Source: Streptococcus mitis
GTDB lineage: Bacteria > Bacillota > Bacilli > Lactobacillales > Streptococcaceae
Length of the DNA stretch: 64,000 bases
Direction: 5' to 3'
Assembly: GCF_002096845.1 (NCBI RefSeq)
Contig: NZ_NCVK01000018.1
Location: 100,049-164,048 of the forward strand
Shown: one piece after another, positions 9,533 through 19,818 of the stretch
Numbering within the stretch: the first letter of the stretch is position 1
Layout of the letters: the number at the start of each line of letters is the position of its first letter
Notes under the pieces: model-generated
What the model was told of the DNA's origin: nothing
What the model saw: only the letters and a program-made list of their open reading frames with translations
Database searches by the model: none
Translations under genes and position numbers: made by a program

Positions 9533-10060
9533 ATGAACACACGGAAAAAGACACAATTTATGACAATGACTGCCCTCTTAACGGCTATTGCGATTTTGAT
9601 TCCAATTGTTATGCCTTTCAAGATCGTCATTCCACCTGCTTCCTATACTTTAGGAAGCCACATCGCTATTTTTATCGCTATGTTCTTATCGCCCTCGATG
9701 GCAATATTTGTTATCCTCGCCTCTAGTTTTGGATTTTTGATGGCTGGTTATCCCATGGTTATCGTTTTTAGAGCTTTCTCTCATATCGTTTTTGGTACCC
9801 TAGGAGCTCTTTACCTACAAAAATTCCCCGATACCCTTGATAAACCAAAATCTTCCTGGGTTTTCAACTTTGTTTTGGCTGTTGTTCATGCCCTTGCTGA
9901 AGTATTAGCCTGTGTCCTTTTTTACGCAACTTCTGGTACCAATGTAGAAAATATGTTTTATGTTCTATTTGTGCTAGTTGGATTTGGTACAATTATACAT
10001 AGTATGGTAGACTATACATTAGCACTAGCTGTCTATAAAGTGCTTCGAAAACGCCGTTAA
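9533..10060 (+). CDS. niaX: ECF transporter S component, niacin uptake (NiaX)
   Basis: 175 residues with about five membrane segments, including MTALLTAIAILIPIVMPFKI, IAIFIAMFLSPSMAIFVILASSFGFL and FVLVGFGTIIHSMVDYTLAL. It resembles the NiaX S component of ECF transporters. Streptococci cannot make NAD de novo and depend on niacin import. The next gene, 12 bases downstream, is niaR, the niacin-responsive repressor, which supports the substrate. ATG 9533 follows AAGGAG at a normal distance. Confidence 0.86.
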   Translation: MNTRKKTQFMTMTALLTAIAILIPIVMPFKIVIPPASYTLGSHIAIFIAMFLSPSMAIFVILASSFGFLMAGYPMVIVFRAFSHIVFGTLGALYLQKFPDTLDKPKSSWVFNFVLAVVHALAEVLACVLFYATSGTNVENMFYVLFVLVGFGTIIHSMVDYTLALAVYKVLRKRR

Positions 10061-10071
10061 GAGGAAAAACT

Positions 10072-10587
10072 ATGACAAAAGATCGCAAACAAGCCCTGCT
10101 CCAAGTCTTGAAAGAAGCTCCTAAAGCCCTCAATGGTCAAAGTTTGGCTGAACATTTTCATGTCACACGTCAGGTCATTGTACAGGACATTGCAATTTTG
10201 AGAGCCGATGGTGCTCCTATCCTATCCACCAATCGTGGCTACGTCTATAAGCAAATTGATACTAACCCTTATGTTCATAAACTTTTTAAAGTGAAACATG
10301 AAGTTGAAGAAATCGGTCAAGAACTCCTTGCTATCGTCGATAATGGAGGGCGTGTCCAGAATACTTTGATTGACCATCCCGTTTATGGAGAAATTGAAAC
10401 CTTGCTGAAACTGTCTTGCCGCCGAGGCGTTCAACATTTTTTAGAACAAGTCGAGCATTCTGATTTTAGACCTCTGTCTGAATTGACAGATGGCATCCAT
10501 TACCACCTAGTCGAAGCTGAAACACAACAAGACCTCCACTATATCGAGGAGGCCTTGGATAAACTTGGTTATTTAGTAAAAGACTAG
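10072..10587 (+). CDS. niaR: Niacin-responsive transcriptional repressor NiaR (3H domain)
   Basis: 171 residues. An HTH_11 winged helix covers about residues 5-60 (LNGQSLAEHFHVTRQVIVQDIAILRADG), followed by a 3H ligand-binding domain with conserved histidines in TLIDHPVYGE, QHFLEQVEHSDF and DGIHYHLVEA. These bind metal and nicotinic acid. NiaR represses niacin uptake and salvage genes when niacin is plentiful. It is co-transcribed with niaX and presumably controls it through the palindrome upstream. Its 3' end overlaps the convergent mutX stop by four bases. Confidence 0.93.
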   Translation: MTKDRKQALLQVLKEAPKALNGQSLAEHFHVTRQVIVQDIAILRADGAPILSTNRGYVYKQIDTNPYVHKLFKVKHEVEEIGQELLAIVDNGGRVQNTLIDHPVYGEIETLLKLSCRRGVQHFLEQVEHSDFRPLSELTDGIHYHLVEAETQQDLHYIEEALDKLGYLVKD

Positions 10588-11051
10588 AAGATTTTCTTTT
10601 CCCAATCGTCTTCTGTACGGCGAGGGTAGAAAAATTCAGATTTGTCAGGAGCTTCCATCATCTCCATCAAGGGTAACATATCATAGGCCAGTTCCAAGCT
10701 TGGAATCTGGTCTTTTTGCACCCAAGAAACTTCTCCTTCATCTGAAGAGCGAAGGGTACCAGAGAACTCAGTCGCCTTATAACAAATGACAATATAGCGC
10801 CCACCTGTATCTAGTGGCCAATTTTTAATGCCGACAAGTTGAGGATTTTGGATAGTCAATCCTGTTTCTTCATAGATTTCACGAATGACAGACTCTGCTA
10901 AAGATTCGCCATTTTCTACATGGCCTCCTGGAAAGGCATAACCTGACCAGCGATTGGTTTCAGGAGCGCGGTACTGCATAACCACTCGCTGAGTTTCGAG
11001 GTCTTCAATCAGACAGATATTTGTTAAAATCGTTAATTGGGAACGGGACAT
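10584..11051 (-). CDS. mutX: NUDIX hydrolase MutX (8-oxo-dGTP diphosphatase family)
   Basis: 155 residues. The NUDIX box runs from GGHVENGESLAESVIREIYE into ETG, with the full G-x5-E-x7-REUXEE pattern. MutX of pneumococcus is the MutT-type enzyme that removes 8-oxo-dGTP and prevents A:T to C:G transversions. This protein looks almost identical to it from memory. It converges on niaR with a 4-base overlap. Upstream lies a 141-bp gap, then the acquired NTPase gene on the same strand. Confidence 0.92.
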   Translation of the reverse strand: MSRSQLTILTNICLIEDLETQRVVMQYRAPETNRWSGYAFPGGHVENGESLAESVIREIYEETGLTIQNPQLVGIKNWPLDTGGRYIVICYKATEFSGTLRSSDEGEVSWVQKDQIPSLELAYDMLPLMEMMEAPDKSEFFYPRRTEDDWEKKIF

Positions 11052-11082
11052 AAATTTACTCGCTTTCTAAGTTATTAAAATG

Positions 11083-11190
11083 TATCTTCGTTGTTTTTTA
11101 CTTTATAAGGAACAGGAGTATACATATCTATATAGCCGAAAAACTGTGGTGCAATATTAGATATAGATTCTTTAAAATATCAATTTTAAA
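11083..11190 (-). pseudogene. Possible C-terminal remnant of a lost gene
   Basis: On the minus strand, between the NTPase gene and mutX, a frame of about 35 codons runs from just after a TGA to TAA at about 11084. It encodes a protein-like tail ending in MYTPVPYKVKNNEDTF. It has no credible start or ribosome site. The residue composition looks more like a real C-terminus than random AT-rich DNA, so it may be the leftover of a gene displaced when the NTPase gene arrived. I do not recognise the family. Confidence 0.25.
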
Positions 11191-11192
11191 AA

Positions 11193-13490
11193 TCAAATAG
11201 GTACAATATTTTTTTCTAATGTTTTTAATTCATCTATCCATCTATTATATCGGGCGGAAACATTTTCAATATAATCATAGAAAATACCATCTTCTTCATA
11301 AATCGGGGTTTTGGGTCCCCTCAGATTCTCTTCTTCTCCTTTATCATCAATTAGAGCGTTCTCTAAGATACTCAACAATTTAGGGATATAACTTTGATTA
11401 TCTGCGCACAAGAACTTTATGAGTAAATCTAATATCTGAATACCTCCAATTAATTCTTTGGGGTCTAACTCCATAACAAAGAAATATGCATGCTCTTTGT
11501 ATATTTTTAAGTCATTTATAGAATTGGAAAAAGTCCGTTTTGAATAATCCTTGTTTGGATTTTTTTGCATGTTGTATAAGATTGATTCAAATATTTCTTG
11601 CCGAAGATTCCTCCTCTTTTCCATTGAACTTGAAAACTCCGAAACATAGTTTAAAGAAATTTTATTTCGTATATCTGATATTGGTAAACTCAATTTGGGA
11701 TATTCATATTTAATGAAATTTTCTAAAAGATAAAATGGTATTCTATTTTTATTAAATTCATATTCTGGTTGTTTAAGTTTAATATAATTAACTAATAGAC
11801 CACTCAAAAAAGTTTCTTCATTCTCAAGTAAACTATTTAGATTATCGTTACAAATGGAATCAATCAAAGTAAGAAAAATTTTATCATCAAAAAAAGGAGT
11901 ATCAAGACTTTGAAGATATTCAACTAATCTTTGAAATTGATTACTAGTCAGAAAATTCCTTTTCCCATTATTATATTTCTTTATGACATCTTTTATTAAA
12001 ACTTTTTTCCACATTCTATAGAGTTTACGTTGGTTTTTTATTGTATCTAGCAGTTTAAAATTTTGTTCATCACTCTTAGACAGGTAATAATTAGTAATAA
12101 TTTGAGCTAATAGTTTGTTCCCTACTAGAATTTGTGGCTCTTTTTGAAATAAAATTTTGATATCAGTCTGATTTATATCATAAACAAATTCGTTATCTAT
12201 GCGTCCATTCCAATAAATTTTTGCTACTAGAATTTGTTTATCAAATTCTAAACTTTTTTCTTGAGAATCGAAGTTTTGTATTTCTGAAACTGTTAAATCA
12301 TCATCTTCAGTAAGTAACTCAATAATCTGATTGTTCAAATATTTTTTAACCTTTTTGTTTTGATCATTCATGGCTAACAGTTTAGCAATTTCATAATTAA
12401 TGGAATTTCCAGTTTTTAAATCAAATTTTAAATCACTAAAATATGAACTTAACATTATTGATTTAATTGTTTTACTATCTCGTATTTGACTCAAATATAT
12501 TAAATCATTAATTATAGGACGATAGTTATTATTTAGATATTCATTATTCTTTTCATTATCAATTCGTTTAGACCAAAGAATATAAAATATTTCGGAAAGT
12601 TGCTCTGATTGTTTATTATTTGATAAATATGATTTAGCAATAGACTTGATACTTTCTTTACTGAATCCAACATCATATTTTATTGGGTAAAATTTTGGAA
12701 CAATTACTTCATCAAATAATTTTATAATTCCATCATTCGAGGTAATGACAATCACTTTCATTCCAATTTCTTGTTCAATATAGTCAATAACACCTAATGC
12801 CTCATTATAAATTGAATAGTCTTTTATATTAATATCATCATCTTTAATCCCCCCAACTCTCTCAAAGTCATCTAACACTAATATTCTATCTTGAAATCGT
12901 TTCAAAATCTGCAACCCATCCTGAGAAATTATCCAACCAAATAAGCTACCAATTACTGGAATATTTATTAGATTGGAGAGAATAGAATCTTGAACCACTT
13001 GTGTATTTATTTCTTTAATAATATCTGAACGATTGTTAAGACCAAAAAGAGAAACATAAAAGTATTTCTTTTTTAATGCAAGTAATGATTCTTTTATTAA
13101 TTTAGTTTTGCCCGACCCCCACGGTCCAATAATCCATAAATTTTTTGCACGAGTTTTATTAATCTTATATACAAGTTCTTGTGGAACTTCTTTCTTGTTT
13201 TTTGTACAAAAACTATATATAAACAAATATAATTTAAGAATCATTACAAAAATTGTAGTACCTAACCATAATACGAATATAAAATTTAATAAAAAAACAG
13301 CTATGATTTTATACTCAAAATGCCACAAAGGAAATAGTACATTCAAATATGATATTACATTCTTAACAATTTTTCTAGTTGCATCAATCAAACTTAAAAA
13401 GATTATACCCGATAAAACCAACCACCATCTCATTGTTATAATATACTTTTCATTGCACCATAAAAATAAATTATTTAGTTTTGTTCCCAC
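11193..13490 (-). CDS. Membrane-anchored KAP/YobI-like P-loop NTPase, candidate phage-defence gene
   Basis: 765 residues. Two or three hydrophobic segments lie at about 21-38 and 62-94, followed by Walker A GPWGSGKT (122-129), Walker B ILVLDDFE (203-210) and a sensor-like VIVITSND (246-253). The GxWGxGKT form and the acidic Walker B are typical of KAP NTPases, a family that includes PifA, the F-plasmid protein that excludes phage T7. The remaining 500 residues look helical, with no domain I recognise. The DNA is far richer in A+T than its neighbours mutX and uvrB, a sign of transfer. The GTG start at 13490 follows GAGGTAGAGG; an ATG at 13433 would remove 19 residues but keep both membrane segments. 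Function as defence is inference. Confidence 0.75.
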   Translation of the reverse strand: MGTKLNNLFLWCNEKYIITMRWWLVLSGIIFLSLIDATRKIVKNVISYLNVLFPLWHFEYKIIAVFLLNFIFVLWLGTTIFVMILKLYLFIYSFCTKNKKEVPQELVYKINKTRAKNLWIIGPWGSGKTKLIKESLLALKKKYFYVSLFGLNNRSDIIKEINTQVVQDSILSNLINIPVIGSLFGWIISQDGLQILKRFQDRILVLDDFERVGGIKDDDINIKDYSIYNEALGVIDYIEQEIGMKVIVITSNDGIIKLFDEVIVPKFYPIKYDVGFSKESIKSIAKSYLSNNKQSEQLSEIFYILWSKRIDNEKNNEYLNNNYRPIINDLIYLSQIRDSKTIKSIMLSSYFSDLKFDLKTGNSINYEIAKLLAMNDQNKKVKKYLNNQIIELLTEDDDLTVSEIQNFDSQEKSLEFDKQILVAKIYWNGRIDNEFVYDINQTDIKILFQKEPQILVGNKLLAQIITNYYLSKSDEQNFKLLDTIKNQRKLYRMWKKVLIKDVIKKYNNGKRNFLTSNQFQRLVEYLQSLDTPFFDDKIFLTLIDSICNDNLNSLLENEETFLSGLLVNYIKLKQPEYEFNKNRIPFYLLENFIKYEYPKLSLPISDIRNKISLNYVSEFSSSMEKRRNLRQEIFESILYNMQKNPNKDYSKRTFSNSINDLKIYKEHAYFFVMELDPKELIGGIQILDLLIKFLCADNQSYIPKLLSILENALIDDKGEEENLRGPKTPIYEEDGIFYDYIENVSARYNRWIDELKTLEKNIVPI

Positions 13491-13571
13491 ACCTCTACCT
13501 CACAAATTATAACAACATATACTATAATTTCTTATAAACTTTATTCAACCTTAAAAAATTTAGTTTAATTC

Positions 13572-15560
13572 CTAATCCAACGCCTTGACTTCCAGCATCA
13601 TATCACGTATCTGAGCTGCGAGTTCAAAGTCAAGCACTTCGACGGCTTCTTGCATTTGTTTTTCAAGTTTCTTGACAAGCTCTTTGCGCTCTTGTTTGTT
13701 GAGGCTATTGATGTCAACTTCCTTGTCTTCTTCCTTAGCAACTGCCTTGGTCACAGCAATCAGGTCACGGATTTCCTTCTTGATTGTCTGAGGTACAATA
13801 CCATGTTCTTCATTATAAGCCATCTGGATTTTACGACGACGGGCCGTTTCATCAATGGCACGTTGCATAGACTGAGTCACAGTGTCCGCATACATGATGA
13901 CATGCCCTTCACTGTTACGAGCAGCACGACCAATGGTCTGGATAAGACCACGTTCATTACGAAGGAAACCTTCCTTGTCAGCATCAAGAATGGCTACGAG
14001 ACTCACTTCAGGAACGTCAATTCCTTCACGGAGGAGGTTGATTCCGACCAAGACATCAAAGACACCCAAGCGCAGGTCACGGATAATCTCCGTCCGTTCC
14101 AAGGTCTTGATATCAGAGTGCATGTACTTGACCTTGATCCCCATTTCCTTAAAGTAGTCGGTCAAGTCCTCTGCCATTTTCTTGGTCAAGGTTGTGATAA
14201 AGGTACGCTCATTTTTTTCAACACGGGCATTAATTTCGCCTAAGAGATCATCAATCTGTCCCATTGTTGGACGAACTTCCACCTCAGGATCCAAAAGACC
14301 TGTCGGACGAATAATTTGCTCAATCACTGTCTCGGTCTGTTCATTTTCATAGTCACCAGGTGTCGCTGAAACGTAAACAATCTGATGCACATGGCTTTCA
14401 AACTCTTCGCGACGTAAAGGTCGATTGTCCAAAGCTGATGGCAAACGGAAACCATAATTAACCAGCATTTCCTTACGAGAACGGTCTCCATTGTACATGC
14501 CCTTGATTTGTCCCATGGTCATGTGACTTTCATCAATCATAATCAAGAAATCATCTGGGAAAAAGTCAAGAAGCGTATAAGGAGGCTCACCTTCGCTACG
14601 TCCATCCATGTGACGTGAATAGTTTTCAACCCCGTTGGTATAGCCCATCTCACGCAACATCTCAATATCATACTCTGTCCGCTGTTTCAAACGTTGGGCT
14701 TCAAGCAATTTGCCTTCCTTTTCAAAGACAGCTAGTTGCTCTTCTAATTCTGCTTGAATCTTGGCAATGGCAACTTCCATATGGTCGTCATTGGTCACAA
14801 AGTGAGTAGCTGGGAAAATCGCCAAATGATCCACTTCTCCCAAGACCTGACCTGTCAAAGCTTCAACCTCACGAATACGGTCAATTTCGTCTCCAAAGAA
14901 TTCTACTCGAAAGGCGTGTTCATCACGGGAAGCTGGGAAAATCTCCACCACATCTCCACGCACACGAAATCTTCCCCGTTGGAAATCAATATCATTACGT
15001 TCAAACTGGATATCGACCAAGTCATTTAAGAGTTTATCACGAGAAATTTCAAGACCTGGACGTAGACTCACGACACTATCAGCGTATTCCTTGGGCGAAC
15101 CCAAACCATAGATACAAGAGACTGAGGCCACGACAATAACATCATTACGCTCCAGAAGAGCCGAAGTCGCTGAGTGACGAAGCTTGTCAATCTCGTCATT
15201 GACAGAACTATCCTTCTCAATATAGGTATCGCTAGAAGGTACATAGGCTTCTGGCTGGTAATAGTCATAGTAGGATACGAAGTACTCAACAGCATTTTCA
15301 GGGAAAAATTCTTTAAACTCCCCATAGAGCTGTCCTGCCAGAGTCTTATTGTGGGCGATGACCAGAGTTGGTTTATTGGCTTTGGAAATAACCTGACTCA
15401 TGGTATAGGTCTTCCCTGTTCCAGTCGCCCCCATCAGAATCTGAGCTTTTTCTCCACCCTCGATATTATCAACCAACTGCTCAATAGCTTGAGGTTGGTC
15501 TCCTGATGGTTGATATTTTGATACTAGTTTAAATTGATTATCTGTAATGCGATTGATCAT
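13572..15560 (-). CDS. uvrB: Excinuclease ABC subunit B
   Basis: 662 residues. UvrB verifies damage in nucleotide excision repair after loading by UvrA. Seen are Walker [12 protein letters not shown] near residue 44, the beta-hairpin region [20 protein letters not shown], helicase motif [24 protein letters not shown], motif [11 protein letters not shown] and a C-terminal UVR domain ([19 protein letters not shown]) that contacts UvrC. ATG 15560 was chosen because it follows AAGAGGATT at normal distance. No terminator is evident in the 81 bases before the NTPase gene, which may therefore receive readthrough. Confidence 0.98.
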   Translation of the reverse strand: MINRITDNQFKLVSKYQPSGDQPQAIEQLVDNIEGGEKAQILMGATGTGKTYTMSQVISKANKPTLVIAHNKTLAGQLYGEFKEFFPENAVEYFVSYYDYYQPEAYVPSSDTYIEKDSSVNDEIDKLRHSATSALLERNDVIVVASVSCIYGLGSPKEYADSVVSLRPGLEISRDKLLNDLVDIQFERNDIDFQRGRFRVRGDVVEIFPASRDEHAFRVEFFGDEIDRIREVEALTGQVLGEVDHLAIFPATHFVTNDDHMEVAIAKIQAELEEQLAVFEKEGKLLEAQRLKQRTEYDIEMLREMGYTNGVENYSRHMDGRSEGEPPYTLLDFFPDDFLIMIDESHMTMGQIKGMYNGDRSRKEMLVNYGFRLPSALDNRPLRREEFESHVHQIVYVSATPGDYENEQTETVIEQIIRPTGLLDPEVEVRPTMGQIDDLLGEINARVEKNERTFITTLTKKMAEDLTDYFKEMGIKVKYMHSDIKTLERTEIIRDLRLGVFDVLVGINLLREGIDVPEVSLVAILDADKEGFLRNERGLIQTIGRAARNSEGHVIMYADTVTQSMQRAIDETARRRKIQMAYNEEHGIVPQTIKKEIRDLIAVTKAVAKEEDKEVDINSLNKQERKELVKKLEKQMQEAVEVLDFELAAQIRDMMLEVKALD

Positions 15561-15636
15561 AAGAATCCTCTTTCGATGTGCTATTCCTATTTTAGCATAC
15601 TTGTAGCATTTTCACGAAGAAAAGGACAGACCGAAG

Positions 15637-16590
15637 TCACATCCTTTCATTTTCTTTCTTAAATTGGTAAGCGAGATAGACAATCAGCAGTAGCAAGACC
15701 AGACTTGTCATGATAGATCCTTCTATCCCAAAAGAGCCACCTGATAGCCAGCCTTGATCGCCTTGTGGTAAAAAGGTCATTAGCGATGTTCCCGACGGCT
15801 GACCACTAACTAAAATCCCAAATAAATTTCCTTGAGCAAAATTCCAAGCCCCATGAATACCTGCAACACCCCAAACTGTATCGGTTTTGAGGAGGTAAAG
15901 TGACATGGCAACTCCGAATAAGAAGAGATTCACTAGAGATAGTGGTGTTAGACCAGAATTTCCCACATGAAGCAGGGTAAAAAGTACGCTAGATATGACA
16001 ACAGCAAGTTTTAAATTGGTTCTTGAAGCCAACTGAGGAAGGAGCCATGCACGGGACACCACTTCTTCTGCTGTTCCCTGTAAAATCCAAAATGGGATAG
16101 TAAAGACAACAAAGGCAAGCGAATACGGATTCAAGTGAATGGACTCCAAACGATATTGCCCCAAGGCCACTAAACCTAACAAAGTAAGAAGAAAAAGTGC
16201 CAGACCTAGCCCAAATCCCTTAAGGAGATTACTGAGGAAATTTTCTCTATAAAATCCCAAGGTTCGAATAGGTCTTTTCTCAACTTTTCTAGTCCATCTG
16301 AACACAGTGTTGAGAATAAAACCAAAGGCCAGCAATTCTAAAATTAAACGAAAATCACCTGTTTTATCCGTCAAGCTCTGATGCAAGGTCTGCAAGTAGG
16401 TTGCAAGATTTTGACCAGCCTCTCCAAAATTTCTAGCAAGTCCGATGAGAGCTAAGAAACTAATACCATACAGAGTATAAGCCACAAACTCTCCTATGAA
16501 GACAAAAGCAAAGGCTAACAAGGGGCTTGTGTAAATGTTTAAACTCATTTTTGAAGCTTGGAAGTCTTTAAATATTCTTTTGTTCTTCAT
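15637..16590 (-). CDS. CPBP family intramembrane glutamic protease (CAAX protease/Abi)
   Basis: 317 residues with about eight membrane segments. The Abi domain in the C-terminal half carries GTAEEVVSRAW (the EExxxR motif), LFTLLHVGN and GVAGIHGAWNF, which supply the catalytic glutamates and histidines. In streptococci such proteins are membrane proteases, some linked to bacteriocin immunity; no bacteriocin gene is visible nearby. It lies downstream of the divergent glnHP promoter and 76 bases before uvrB's start, on the same strand. Confidence 0.85.
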   Translation of the reverse strand: MKNKRIFKDFQASKMSLNIYTSPLLAFAFVFIGEFVAYTLYGISFLALIGLARNFGEAGQNLATYLQTLHQSLTDKTGDFRLILELLAFGFILNTVFRWTRKVEKRPIRTLGFYRENFLSNLLKGFGLGLALFLLTLLGLVALGQYRLESIHLNPYSLAFVVFTIPFWILQGTAEEVVSRAWLLPQLASRTNLKLAVVISSVLFTLLHVGNSGLTPLSLVNLFLFGVAMSLYLLKTDTVWGVAGIHGAWNFAQGNLFGILVSGQPSGTSLMTFLPQGDQGWLSGGSFGIEGSIMTSLVLLLLIVYLAYQFKKENERM

Positions 16591-16703
16591 ATCCTCGTCC
16601 TCTTTTCTTCTATATATACTATTATTATAGCACTTTTTAATAGCAATTCAAGAAAGAAAAGGAAAAACCAATGTTATATTTTCTGACACAAAAATATAAA
16701 AAT

Positions 16704-16732
16704 TTGCCTTTTTTTAATTTTTCTGATATAAT
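16704..16732 (+). promoter_or_regulatory. glnHP-glnQ promoter
   Basis: The -35 TTGCCT (16704-16709) and the -10 TATAAT (16727-16732) are separated by 17 bases. The ribosome site AAAAGGAG lies shortly before ATG 16762. Confidence 0.8.
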
Positions 16733-16761
16733 GGGAAAATATTCGGAAAAGGAGACTAAAA

Positions 16762-18927
16762 ATGAAGAAAAAATTTCTAGCATTTTTGCTAATTTTATTC
16801 CCAATTTTCTCATTAGGTATTGCCAAAGCTGAAACGATTAAGATTGTTTCTGATACCGCCTATGCACCTTTTGAGTTTAAAGATTCAGATCAAACTTATA
16901 AAGGAATTGATGTTGACATTATCAACAAAGTCGCTGAGATTAAAGGGTGGAACATTCAGATGTCCTATCCTGGATTTGACGCAGCGGTCAATGCGGTTCA
17001 AGCTGGTCAAGCTGACGCTATCATGGCAGGGATGACAAAGACTAAAGAACGTGAAAAAGTCTTCACCATGTCTGATACTTACTATGATACAAAAGTTGTC
17101 ATTGCAACTACAAAGGCACACAAGATTAGCAAGTACGACCAATTGTCTGGCAAAACTGTTGGTGTTAAAAACGGAACAGCCGCTCAACGTTTCCTAGAAA
17201 CGATTAAAGATAAATACGGCTTTACTATTAAAACATTTGACACTAGTGATTTGATGAACAACAGCTTGAGTGCTGGTGCCATCGATGCCATGATGGATGA
17301 CAAACCTGTTATCGAGTATGCCATTAACCAAGGGCAAGACCTTCATATTGAAATGGATGGGGAAGCTGTAGGTAGCTTTGCTTTCGGTGTTAAAAAAGGA
17401 AGCAAATACGAGCACCTAGTTACTGAATTTAACCAAGCCTTGGCTGAAATGAAAAAAGATGGTAGCCTTGATAAAATCATCAAGAAATGGACTGCTTCAT
17501 CATCTTCAGCAGTGCCAACTACAACTACTCTAGCAGGATTAAAAGCCATTCCTGTTAAAGCTAAATACATTATTGCAAGTGATTCTTCTTTTGCACCTTT
17601 TGTTTTCCAAAATTCAAGCAACCAATTTACTGGTATTGATATGGAATTGATTAAGGCAATCGCTAAAGACCAAGGTTTTGAAATTGAAATCATCAACCCT
17701 GGTTTCGATGCCGCTATCAGTGCTGTTCAAGCTGGACAAGCTGATGGTATCATTGCTGGTATGTCTGTTACAGATGCTCGTAAGGCAACTTTTGACTTCT
17801 CAGAATCCTACTACACTGCTAATACTATCCTTGGTGTCAAAGAATCAAGTACCATTACTTCTTATGAAGATTTGAAAGGGAAGACAGTTGGTGTTAAAAA
17901 CGGAACTGCTTCTCAAACCTTCCTAACAGAAAATCAAAGCAAATACGGCTATAAAATCAAAACCTTCGCTGATGGTTCTTCAATGTATGACAGTTTAAAC
18001 ACTGGTGCCATTGATGCCGTTATGGATGATGAACCTGTTCTCAAATATTCTATCAGCCAAGGTCAAAAATTGAAAACTCCAATCGCTGGAACTCCAATCG
18101 GTGAAACAGCCTTTGCCGTTAAAAAAGGAGCAAATCCAGAATTGATTGAAATGTTCAACAACGGACTTGCAAACCTTAAAGCAAACGGAGAATTCCAAAA
18201 GATTCTTGACAAATACCTAGCTAGCGAATCATCATCTACTTCAACAAGCACGGTTGATGAAACAACTATCTGGGGCTTGCTTCAAAACAACTACAACCAA
18301 CTCCTTAGCGGACTTGGTATCACTCTTGCTCTAGCTCTTATCTCATTTGCTATTGCCATTGTTATCGGGATTATCTTCGGTATGTTTAGCGTTAGCCCAT
18401 ACAAATCTCTTCGCATCATCTCTGAGATTTTCGTTGACGTTATTCGTGGTATTCCATTGATGATTCTTGCAGCCTTCATCTTCTGGGGAATTCCAAACTT
18501 CATCGAGTCTATCACAGGCCAACAAAGCCCAATTAACGACTTCGTAGCTGGTACTATTGCCCTCTCACTCAATGCAGCGGCTTATATCGCTGAAATCGTT
18601 CGTGGTGGTATTCAGGCCGTTCCTGTTGGTCAAATGGAAGCCAGCCGAAGCTTGGGTATTTCTTATGGAAAAACCATGCGCAAGATTATCTTGCCACAAG
18701 CAACTAAATTGATGTTGCCAAACTTTGTCAACCAATTCGTTATCGCTCTTAAAGATACAACTATCGTATCTGCTATTGGTTTGGTTGAACTCTTCCAAAC
18801 TGGTAAGATTATCATTGCCCGTAACTACCAAAGTTTCAAGATGTATGCAATCCTTGCTATCTTCTATCTTGTAATTATCACACTTTTGACTAAACTAGCG
18901 AAACGCTTAGAAAAGAGGATTCGTTAA
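16762..18927 (+). CDS. glnP: Glutamine/polar amino acid ABC transporter, fused double binding domain and permease
   Basis: 721 residues. A signal peptide (1-27, [19 protein letters not shown]) is followed by two tandem substrate-binding domains: about 28-250 ([18 protein letters not shown]) and 268-490 ([18 protein letters not shown]). A permease domain at about 500-721 carries the EAA loop [21 protein letters not shown]. The binding domains are repeats of each other, including GVKNGTA and PGFDAA in both. This is the GlnPH arrangement of lactic bacteria, importing glutamine, glutamate or asparagine. glnQ starts on the last base of its stop codon, so the two are translationally coupled. Confidence 0.94.
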   Translation: MKKKFLAFLLILFPIFSLGIAKAETIKIVSDTAYAPFEFKDSDQTYKGIDVDIINKVAEIKGWNIQMSYPGFDAAVNAVQAGQADAIMAGMTKTKEREKVFTMSDTYYDTKVVIATTKAHKISKYDQLSGKTVGVKNGTAAQRFLETIKDKYGFTIKTFDTSDLMNNSLSAGAIDAMMDDKPVIEYAINQGQDLHIEMDGEAVGSFAFGVKKGSKYEHLVTEFNQALAEMKKDGSLDKIIKKWTASSSSAVPTTTTLAGLKAIPVKAKYIIASDSSFAPFVFQNSSNQFTGIDMELIKAIAKDQGFEIEIINPGFDAAISAVQAGQADGIIAGMSVTDARKATFDFSESYYTANTILGVKESSTITSYEDLKGKTVGVKNGTASQTFLTENQSKYGYKIKTFADGSSMYDSLNTGAIDAVMDDEPVLKYSISQGQKLKTPIAGTPIGETAFAVKKGANPELIEMFNNGLANLKANGEFQKILDKYLASESSSTSTSTVDETTIWGLLQNNYNQLLSGLGITLALALISFAIAIVIGIIFGMFSVSPYKSLRIISEIFVDVIRGIPLMILAAFIFWGIPNFIESITGQQSPINDFVAGTIALSLNAAAYIAEIVRGGIQAVPVGQMEASRSLGISYGKTMRKIILPQATKLMLPNFVNQFVIALKDTTIVSAIGLVELFQTGKIIIARNYQSFKMYAILAIFYLVIITLLTKLAKRLEKRIR

Positions 18928-19667
18928 TGGCAAAATTAAAAATTGATGTAAATGATTTACACAAAAGCTACGGAAAAAATGAAGTTTTAAAAGGAATTAC
19001 GACCAAGTTCTATGAAGGAGATGTTGTTTGTATCATCGGTCCTTCAGGTTCTGGTAAGTCAACCTTCCTTCGTAGCCTTAATCTTCTAGAAGAAGTTACG
19101 AGCGGTCACATCACTGTGAACGGTTATGACTTAACTGAAAAAACAACTAACGTTGACCACGTCCGTGAAAATATCGGGATGGTGTTCCAACACTTCAATC
19201 TCTTCCCACACATGTCTGTTTTGGACAACATCACCTTTGCTCCTATTGAGCACAAGTTGATGACTAAGGAAGAGGCTGAGAAATTGGGAATGGAGTTGCT
19301 TGAAAAGGTTGGACTAGCAGATAAAGCTAATGCCAACCCAGATAGCCTATCAGGTGGTCAAAAACAACGTGTGGCCATCGCTCGTGGACTAGCAATGAAT
19401 CCAGACATCATGCTCTTTGATGAACCAACTTCTGCCCTTGACCCTGAAATGGTCGGAGACGTACTAAACGTTATGAAGGAATTGGCTGAACAAGGCATGA
19501 CCATGATTATCGTGACCCATGAGATGGGATTTGCTCGTCAGGTTGCCAACCGTGTTATCTTTACTGCAGATGGCGAGTTCCTAGAAGACGGAACACCTGA
19601 CCAAATCTTTGATAACCCTCAGCACCCTCGTCTGAAAGATTTCTTGGACAAGGTCTTAAACGTCTAA
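18927..19667 (+). CDS. glnQ: Glutamine ABC transporter ATP-binding protein
   Basis: 246 residues. A complete ABC ATPase of the polar amino acid uptake family: Walker [11 protein letters not shown]-loop [15 protein letters not shown], signature [17 protein letters not shown], Walker [15 protein letters not shown] and the switch histidine in [10 protein letters not shown]. It pairs with the fused permease upstream to energise glutamine uptake at the membrane. The start codon overlaps the permease stop by one base. A terminator follows immediately. Confidence 0.96.
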   Translation: MAKLKIDVNDLHKSYGKNEVLKGITTKFYEGDVVCIIGPSGSGKSTFLRSLNLLEEVTSGHITVNGYDLTEKTTNVDHVRENIGMVFQHFNLFPHMSVLDNITFAPIEHKLMTKEEAEKLGMELLEKVGLADKANANPDSLSGGQKQRVAIARGLAMNPDIMLFDEPTSALDPEMVGDVLNVMKELAEQGMTMIIVTHEMGFARQVANRVIFTADGEFLEDGTPDQIFDNPQHPRLKDFLDKVLNV

Positions 19668-19673
19668 TACTCA

Positions 19674-19702
19674 AACTGTAAGGATTTCCTTGCAGTTTTT
19701 TT
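19674..19702 (+). terminator. Terminator of glnHP-glnQ
   Basis: A 10-bp stem (AACTGTAAGG with CCTTGCAGTT, one G-T pair) and a short loop are followed by seven T. Confidence 0.85.
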
Positions 19703-19721
19703 CTATCTCGTATTGGATTTT

Positions 19722-19792
19722 TTGATTTTTAGGAAAATTATGTTAGAATTAAGTTTATGAAATGAGGTTTCCTCATACCTAGCAAGACTAGG
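19722..19792 (+). promoter_or_regulatory. zwf promoter and hairpin leader
   Basis: The -35 TTGATT (19722-19727) and the extended -10 TGTTAGAAT (hexamer 19744-19749) are 16 bases apart. The leader then forms two tandem hairpins, ATGAGG/CCTCAT (19762-19776) and CCTAG/CTAGG (19778-19792), before the ribosome site and ATG 19819. The second hairpin's CTAGC could also pair with GCTAG next to the start codon. Confidence 0.6.
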
Positions 19793-19818
19793 AATAAAAA
19801 TAGAAATTAGGTAGCTAG

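Noticed and set aside
13650..14243. 197-codon plus-strand open frame opposite uvrB
   Set aside because: Antisense to the conserved UvrB C-terminal domains; no independent support.
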